Shown here in pieces: positions 59,592 to 64,000 of a stretch of DNA of 64,000 nucleotides. Positions within the stretch are counted from its first letter, which is position 1. Each line of letters opens with the position of its first letter. Where the stretch lies: assembly GCF_040215105.1 (NCBI RefSeq), contig NZ_CP157875.1, forward strand, positions 3,949,501 through 4,013,500. Direction: 5' to 3'. The notes beneath the pieces are model-generated. The model worked only from the letters and a program-made list of their open reading frames with translations, was not told where the DNA came from and searched no databases. A program made the position numbers and the translations under genes. The stretch comes from Aeromonas veronii (GTDB taxonomy: Bacteria; Pseudomonadota; Gammaproteobacteria; Enterobacterales; Aeromonadaceae).

Positions 59592-60866
59592 TTACATGGC
59601 GGTCAGTGCCAGGAAGAAGCCTGCGATGGTGGCAGACATCAGGTTGGACAGAGAGCCAGCCAGTACGGCCTTGAGGCCGAACTTGGCGATGGTGCCGCGA
59701 CGGTTCGGTGCCATGGAGCCCAGACCACCCAGCAGGATGGCGACAGAGGACAGGTTGGCGAAGCCGCACAGGGCGAAGGAGATGATTGCCTTGGTGTGGT
59801 CAGACATGGCCACGCCGTTGATCAGCATCTCATCCTTCAGATACGGGGCGAAGTTCAGGTAGGCAACGAACTCGTTCACCACCAGCTTCTGACCGATGAA
59901 GGAACCGGCAACGACGGCTTCGTTCCAGGGTACCCCGATCAGGAAGGCCAGCGGGGAGAACAGCCAGCCCAGCAGCAGTTCCAGAGACAGTTCAGGCATG
60001 CCGAACCAGCCACCCACACCGGAGAAGATGCCGTTGATCATGGCGATGAGGCCGATGAAGGCCAGCAGCATGGCGCCCACGTTCAGGGCCAGTTGCAGAC
60101 CGGCGGAAGCACCCGCAGCGGCCGCGTCGATCACGTTGGCCGGCTTGTCGTCCAGATCGCCATCGGCGGCGTTCTCGTCGTAGTTGGGGGTTTCGGTTTC
60201 CGGCACGATCAACTTGGCGAACAGCAGACCACCCGGTGCAGCCATGAAGGAGGCGGCGATCAGGTATTCCATCTTGACGCCCATGGAGGCGTAACCGGCC
60301 AGCACGGAGCCGGCAACGGAGGCCAGGCCACCACACATGACGGCGAACAGTTCGGAGTCGGTCATCTTGGAGATAAAGGGACGTACCACCAGCGGGGCTT
60401 CAGTCTGGCCCACGAAGATGTTGGCAGTCGCCGACAGGGACTCGGTACGGGAGGTGCCCAGCACCTTCTGCAGACCACCACCCAGCAGCTTGATTACCCA
60501 CTGCATGATGCCGAGGTAGTAGAGAACCGCGATCAGGGAGGAGAAGAAGATGATGACCGGCAGCACCCGGAAGGCGAAGATGAAGCCGCCGCCACCGAAC
60601 ACTTCAAACATCTTGTTGCTGACCAGGCCACCGAACAGGAATTCGATGCCGTTCTGGCCATAGCCGATGACGCTGGAGACGGCATCGGAAACGCCGACCA
60701 GGATGTCACGGCCCACCGGGACGTAGAGTACGAATGCACCCAGGCCAGCCTGAATGGCAAAAGCACCCGCCACGGTACGAACTTTGATTGCCTTGCGATT
60801 GCTGGAGAACAGCACCGCGATAAGGATGAGCGTCGCCATCCCCACCAGACCCATAATCAGATTCAT
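59592..60866 (-). CDS. Concentrative nucleoside transporter, NupC family (paralogue 2)
   Basis: Inner membrane CNT-family importer of nucleosides. From the ATG at 60866 ([20 protein letters not shown]) it has 424 residues. CNT segments are [17 protein letters not shown] (near residue 66), [40 protein letters not shown] (near 130-169), [10 protein letters not shown] (near 335) and [20 protein letters not shown] (near 378-397). It is clearly paralogous to the protein at 20567. Its location upstream of xapX and the deo genes indicates a role in supplying nucleosides to that pathway. A GTG three codons earlier is an alternative start. Confidence 0.92.
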   Translation of the reverse strand: MNLIMGLVGMATLILIAVLFSSNRKAIKVRTVAGAFAIQAGLGAFVLYVPVGRDILVGVSDAVSSVIGYGQNGIEFLFGGLVSNKMFEVFGGGGFIFAFRVLPVIIFFSSLIAVLYYLGIMQWVIKLLGGGLQKVLGTSRTESLSATANIFVGQTEAPLVVRPFISKMTDSELFAVMCGGLASVAGSVLAGYASMGVKMEYLIAASFMAAPGGLLFAKLIVPETETPNYDENAADGDLDDKPANVIDAAAAGASAGLQLALNVGAMLLAFIGLIAMINGIFSGVGGWFGMPELSLELLLGWLFSPLAFLIGVPWNEAVVAGSFIGQKLVVNEFVAYLNFAPYLKDEMLINGVAMSDHTKAIISFALCGFANLSSVAILLGGLGSMAPNRRGTIAKFGLKAVLAGSLSNLMSATIAGFFLALTAM

Positions 60867-60966
60867 TATTAACACTTCCTCTTAAGTAGCACCTTCCAGC
60901 TTGTTAACGTTTTGTGTCTTGCAGCCGTTAATCAAGGGTGCGCATTATACTAATTACAGTGCGACA

Positions 60967-60988
60967 AAGTAGAATGCTGGTCACATTT
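60967..60988 (-). promoter_or_regulatory. CRP-like site upstream of the NupC-type transporter
   Basis: On the minus strand AAATGTGA (60981-60988) is a perfect CRP half-site, followed after six bases by TTCTA, a poor second half. It lies about 100 bases upstream of the transporter start. Nucleoside uptake genes are commonly CRP-activated. Confidence 0.35.
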
Positions 60989-61079
60989 TATAAGCCCGAA
61001 ATGGGCTGGACATTGTTTAATTAGACCGCAAACGATTTTTATGGGTCCTATTTTTTATCACGGCGCTATCAATAGTTAA

Positions 61080-61868
61080 TCAAGTGTTAAATGCCATGTC
61101 CAACCGTGGAAAAGCCTGCAGAGTGGATTCACGTAACACCGAGGCAACATCCGCCAGCTGTTGTTGCCGCAATTGCGCCAGCAGCTGGATGATGGTCAGC
61201 AGGCTGGCAGGGGTATTTGGCCCCGCTTGCTGCCCTTGCAGCGGCATATCGGGGGCGTCAGTCTCCAGCAACAACGCCTCCAGCGGCATCGCCCGCACCG
61301 CCTCCCGGGTCTTGTTGGCCCGCTCATAGCTGATGACCCCTCCGATCCCCAGTCGAAAACCCAGTCGCCAGAAGGTTTGAGCCTGCTGCAAGGAGCCACC
61401 GAAGGCATGGATCACCCCGCCTCTGGCCGGTTTAAGGCGTCTGAGAATCTTGGCAACGCTATCGTTCGCCCGCACCGAATGGACGATGAGCGGCAGATCG
61501 AACTCCATGGCCAGCTTCACCTGTGCCTCGAATGACTCGACCTGCCCCGCCTGCGGTACCTGGCTGCGCAGATCCAGTCCACACTCGCCGACGGCCACCA
61601 GGCCGCGAGGCTGGCTCGCCAGCAGGGAGCGCAGCCGAGTCAGCGTTCCCTCGCGTTGCGTCCCCACATGCCAGGGATGGATCCCGAGGCCATAGGCCAT
61701 ACCGGCATGCTGGTCAGCCAATGCCATCACCCTGCCCCAGTTTTCCTCCCCCACGGCGGGGATGATATACTCGCCCACCCCCAGTTGGCGCCATGCGGCC
61801 AGCTGCACCTCCCGCGTCTCGTCAAAGACCGGAAAATCGAGGTGGCAATGGGTGTCGATCAGTTGCAT
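61080..61868 (-). CDS. yjjV: TatD family metal-dependent hydrolase YjjV
   Basis: Putative deoxyribonuclease or metal-dependent hydrolase of the TatD amidohydrolase superfamily. The 262-residue product has the metal-binding THCHLDFPVF (residues 6-15), GLGIHPWHV (about 60-68), VGECGLDLR (about 92-100), LIVHSVRAND (about 126-135) and LLETDAPDMP (about 207-216), the full set of family motifs. YjjV is near the deo operon in E. coli as well, which supports the name. It is divergent from a pseudopilin gene 40 bases away. Confidence 0.93.
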   Translation of the reverse strand: MQLIDTHCHLDFPVFDETREVQLAAWRQLGVGEYIIPAVGEENWGRVMALADQHAGMAYGLGIHPWHVGTQREGTLTRLRSLLASQPRGLVAVGECGLDLRSQVPQAGQVESFEAQVKLAMEFDLPLIVHSVRANDSVAKILRRLKPARGGVIHAFGGSLQQAQTFWRLGFRLGIGGVISYERANKTREAVRAMPLEALLLETDAPDMPLQGQQAGPNTPASLLTIIQLLAQLRQQQLADVASVLRESTLQAFPRLDMAFNT

Positions 61869-61908
61869 GTCACGCCTACCTGTTTGTCGTATTTAATGGG
61901 TTCATTCA

Positions 61909-62523
61909 ATGTCAAAACGCGCTTCCCAAGGCTTCACCCTGATAGAACTGGTGCTGGTCATCATAGTGTTGGGGATCCTGGCGGTCACTGCCCTGCCCCG
62001 CTTCATCAACGTGCAGGATGATGCGCTCAAGAGCAGCATGGCGGCAACCGCAGGCGGTTTCTCCAGCGCCGTGCAACTGGCCCACGCGGGCTGGGCCGTC
62101 AAGGTGAAGGGGGAGCCGCTGGCACTCTATAACTTTAGCGGCATGGGCAAACAGGATCTCGACATCAACAGCCTGGGTTGGCCGGTGGGTACCAAGGAAG
62201 ATCAGGGAGGCCAGGGGCCGGATACCGTCTTCCCGGGGGGAGAGAGCGATCAGATCTCCGTCAGCAGCCGGGACGACTGCGAGAGCCTGTTCGGGGGTCT
62301 GCTCGATACCGGTCAGACTGCTGAAGATGAGCTCCACACCGATTCGGACAGCGACTATATCTCCCGGCTCATCCCCGCCGACAGCCAGAGCGTCGGCAGC
62401 CTGCGCCACGACAACTGCCGCTATACCCTGCGGGATTCCATCGGCCGCTTCCCTGCCCATCCGGACGGGCTGGCGTTTGACTACAACAGCATCACCGGCG
62501 CCGTGACTCGCAACTTTCAGTGA
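61909..62523 (+). CDS. Type IV pilin-like (pseudopilin/MSHA-type) protein
   Basis: The 204-residue product has a textbook class III prepilin leader: MSKRASQG before [32 protein letters not shown], with Gly at -1, Phe at +1 and Glu at +5 for PilD processing. The C-terminal part contains two cysteines (DDCESLFG and DNCRYTL) that may form a disulfide. It resembles MSHA-type or minor pilins. It is alone here, without pilus assembly genes; PilD and an assembly machine elsewhere would be needed. The 3' end overlaps the convergent DUF5363 gene by 32 bases. Confidence 0.88.
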   Translation: MSKRASQGFTLIELVLVIIVLGILAVTALPRFINVQDDALKSSMAATAGGFSSAVQLAHAGWAVKVKGEPLALYNFSGMGKQDLDINSLGWPVGTKEDQGGQGPDTVFPGGESDQISVSSRDDCESLFGGLLDTGQTAEDELHTDSDSDYISRLIPADSQSVGSLRHDNCRYTLRDSIGRFPAHPDGLAFDYNSITGAVTRNFQ

Positions 62524-62674
62524 GGGATGAGGGGGCCTCCGCCATGGCAGTCTCCCGATGATCTTCCTCTTCCCGGCGTACCGGCACGCAGCAGCGCCGG
62601 TTCTCGGGAGTGAGTCCCCACTCCTGGCACCAAGCATCGTAACGGGCCAACCAGCGTAACAAGATACCCTTCAT
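62492..62674 (-). CDS. DUF5363 family small protein
   Basis: The 60-residue product starts [37 protein letters not shown], the pattern of DUF5363 small proteins found near acetyltransferase genes in gammaproteobacteria. It has a positively charged amphipathic N terminus and a CC pair (residues 29-30). Function is unknown. GAGGAGA lies just before the ATG at 62674. It follows the acetyltransferase gene by 82 bases on the same strand. Its last 32 bases overlap the convergent pseudopilin gene, so the tail after residue 50 may be poorly conserved. Confidence 0.8.
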   Translation of the reverse strand: MKGILLRWLARYDAWCQEWGLTPENRRCCVPVRREEEDHRETAMAEAPSSLTESCESRRR

Positions 62675-62756
62675 CAACGTTCTCCTCTTCTTATCGGACC
62701 AGTCGATACGCTGCCCCATTGCGGCTTGCCCATCCAGCACCATCGGGCCAACGGCG

Positions 62757-63269
62757 TCATGGGGCACTGGACGGCAACAGCAGGCTCATGCTGATCTCGT
62801 CGACATAACCCTCGTCCAGTCGATACGCCTGCCGCCGCAACCCCTCATCCATGAAACCGCACTTGCGGTAGAGAGAGTGGGCCACCTCGTTATGGGCCAT
62901 GACCCCCAATTCCAGCCGGCTGACCCCAAGGTCGCTGGCGGCTGCAATGAGAGTGCGCAGCAAACGCTCTCCCCAACCCTGGCCACGCGCACCAGACCGC
63001 AACCCCATCACCACCAGTGCACAGTGACGATTGCGCTGCAGGTTCCCTCCCAGCAGGACGGCAAAGCCCTGGACCTCGCCAGCCAGCTCCAGCAGCCACA
63101 TGCGCTGATTGGGGCTGGCTGTCATGGTCGCCAGACGCTGGCGCTGCCCCTCGATATCCGAGGGCCGCTCCCCCGCCTCATAGAGCATGAAGCGGGTCTC
63201 CCCGTCCAGTTGCCGGAAGAAGCGATCCAGTGCGGCGGCATCTTCCACTCCTGCCAGACGAACGCTCAT
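62757..63269 (-). CDS. GNAT family N-acetyltransferase
   Basis: The 170-residue product has the GNAT fold: motif A with the acetyl-CoA loop VVMGLRSGARGQGWGERLLRTLIAAA (R/Q-x-x-G-x-G, about residues 98-123), LGVSRLELGVMAHNEVAHSLYRKCGFMDEG (about 126-155) and a final beta strand (EISMSLLL). The substrate is unknown; RimI and other protein acetyltransferases share the motifs, but the sequence is not clearly RimI. The ATG at 63269 is preferred to one 14 codons earlier that overlaps the preceding terminator. Confidence 0.9.
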   Translation of the reverse strand: MSVRLAGVEDAAALDRFFRQLDGETRFMLYEAGERPSDIEGQRQRLATMTASPNQRMWLLELAGEVQGFAVLLGGNLQRNRHCALVVMGLRSGARGQGWGERLLRTLIAAASDLGVSRLELGVMAHNEVAHSLYRKCGFMDEGLRRQAYRLDEGYVDEISMSLLLPSSAP

Positions 63270-63296
63270 CCCTGCTTGCTCCTTCCTGCGGCCATA

Positions 63297-63325
63297 AAAA
63301 AACGACTCCATGTGGAGTCGTTTTT
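63297..63325 (-). terminator. Intrinsic terminator of the rRNA methyltransferase gene
   Basis: AAAAACGACTCCA-TG-TGGAGTCGTTTTT... is a perfect 13-base-pair stem with T runs on both strands. On the minus strand it ends the transcript coming from the methyltransferase gene and its 3' repeats, 219 bases past the stop codon at 63544. Confidence 0.93.
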
Positions 63326-63350
63326 ATCAGAGCCATCTGGCTAATTCAAT

Positions 63351-63618
63351 TCACGCCTTGGCAGGCAGGCTCAGGCGGGCGACGGCCTCTACGTGCATGG
63401 CCGAGAGGGAACATGTCCATCGGCAGAATGCCTGTCTATCCGGTGTCAATCGGCCTTGGCAGGCAGGCTCAGACGGGCGACGGCCTCTACGTGCATGGAC
63501 GAGAGGGAACATGTCCATCGGCAGAATGCCTGTCTATCCAGTGTCAATCGGCCTTGGCAGGCAGGCTCAGACGGGCGACGGCTTCTACGTGCATGGAGTG
63601 TGGGAACATGTCCACCGG
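63351..63618 (-). repeat. Tandem array of 98-base units derived from the 3' end of the rRNA methyltransferase gene
   Basis: Units begin (plus-strand numbering) at about 63361, 63459 and 63557 with an exact period of 98. The unit at 63557 is the real 3' end of the gene ([22 protein letters not shown], stop at 63544). The other two repeat the same 63-64 bases plus a 34-base linker that includes the last codons and TGA. They differ from each other at only three or four positions but share changes absent from the gene, including one extra base that breaks the reading frame after the DMFP codons. The farthest unit ends in a different sequence (AAGGCGTGAATTGA), which may be the ancestral gene end. 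Confidence 0.93.
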
Positions 63619-64000
63619 CTGCACCTCGTCCAGCACGAAGCCCTGCTTGACCAGCCAGGCCAGATCCCGGGCCAGGGTCTGGGGATTGCAGGAGACATAG
63701 ACCAGCCGGCGCGGCGCCATGGCGACCAGGGTCTGCAGCACCGCCTTGTCGCAGCCTTTACGGGGCGGATCCATCACCACCACGTCGGCGCTCACTCCCT
63801 GGGTGTGCAGCTCGGGCATCAGTTGCTCGGCTTTGCCCACGTGGAACTCGGTGTGCTCGATGCCGTTCAGGGCCGCGTTGCGACGGGCGTCGTTGATGGC
63901 GCTCTCCACCGACTCGATCCCCACCACCCGGGCCGCCTTGTTCGCCAGGAACAGGGAGATGGTGCCGATGCCACAGTAGATGTCGAACACCGTCTCGCTG
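63544..64000 (-). CDS. rlmD: 23S rRNA (uracil-C5)-methyltransferase, 3' part (RlmD/RlmCD-like)
   Basis: C-terminal 152 codons of a SAM-dependent m5U rRNA methyltransferase; the 5' part is beyond the window. Visible motifs are the SAM-binding [18 protein letters not shown], the [18 protein letters not shown] loop, and the catalytic-cysteine motif [19 protein letters not shown], followed by [17 protein letters not shown]. The segments [19 protein letters not shown] and VQPVDMFPH look closer to the Gram-positive RlmCD type than to E. coli RlmD, so the target uridine (747, 1939 or both) is uncertain. Two degenerate copies of its last ~22 codons follow immediately downstream. Confidence 0.85.
   Translation of the reverse strand, partial: SETVFDIYCGIGTISLFLANKAARVVGIESVESAINDARRNAALNGIEHTEFHVGKAEQLMPELHTQGVSADVVVMDPPRKGCDKAVLQTLVAMAPRRLVYVSCNPQTLARDLAWLVKQGFVLDEVQPVDMFPHSMHVEAVARLSLPAKAD

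Noticed and set aside
1..64000. tRNA, rRNA, insertion sequence, prophage or integrase genes
   Set aside because: I looked for them on both strands and saw none; this is a visual search, so a small or degenerate element could be missed.

Overview
The window is about 61% GC and reads as a chromosomal segment of a gammaproteobacterium, most likely Aeromonas. This is inferred from gene content and gene order, not from a database search. Supporting features are a MotX sodium-type polar flagellar motor protein, the Vibrio/Aeromonas-like order radA / long PilZ protein / serB, the yggS-proC-yggT-yggU block beside pilT-pilU, a divergent nsrR-hmp pair and Enterobacteria-like housekeeping neighbourhoods. 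I found no rRNA, tRNA, insertion sequence, prophage, CRISPR array or integron.

Layout. 1-5616: the rpsP-rimM-trmD-(rplS) translation operon, ffh, and the divergent membrane genes ypjD and corB. 5617-9455: nitric-oxide defence (nsrR/hmp), motX and mdh. 9698-13193: the arginine ABC transporter artPIQM placed between mdh and argR, with ARG-box-like sites in the artP/argR gap. 13390-18713: a DyP-type haem peroxidase, the ferric-iron ABC transporter fbpABC and a P-II protein. 18915-20534: arfB, ogt, a tandem array built from copies of the 3' end of ogt, and a possible small RNA. 20567-28911: a CNT nucleoside transporter, a LysR regulator, an exported glutathione-peroxidase-like protein, NnrU, and a glycerate cluster (kinase, GntP permease, CdaR), then yacL and a small unknown gene. 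29137-36219: a CPBP protease, DUF4426-yggU-yggT-proC-yggS, the twitching ATPases pilT and pilU, and yaaA. 36298-44530: srmB/trmN6, brnQ, a CheX-like/zur operon, dusA, hupA, rsd and a single-domain PilZ protein. 44600-53592: radA, a two-PilZ protein, a hydrolase, serB, ytjB and a GAF-PAS-GGDEF diguanylate cyclase. 53711-61868: a His/Asn/Arg-rich secreted protein, the deoCABD nucleoside catabolic cluster, xapX, a second NupC-type transporter and yjjV. 61909-64000: a lone pseudopilin, a DUF5363 gene, an acetyltransferase and the 3' end of a 23S rRNA m5U methyltransferase gene, again followed by tandem copies of its own 3' end.

The most unusual observation is that two unrelated genes in this window, ogt (+ strand) and the rRNA methyltransferase (- strand), each carry tandem degenerate copies of their own last ~20 codons plus stop codon immediately downstream: 76-79 bp units at one locus and 98 bp units at the other. 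This suggests a recurrent 3'-end duplication process in this genome. Secondary points are a perfect FNR box and NsrR-like repeats between nsrR and hmp, ARG-box-like sites coupling art and argR, a c-di-GMP signalling concentration around radA/serB, and a CheX-like phosphatase gene translationally coupled to zur.

Start codons were chosen by ribosome binding site and family length. Several genes appear to begin with TTG (corB, fbpC, brnQ, ytjB).
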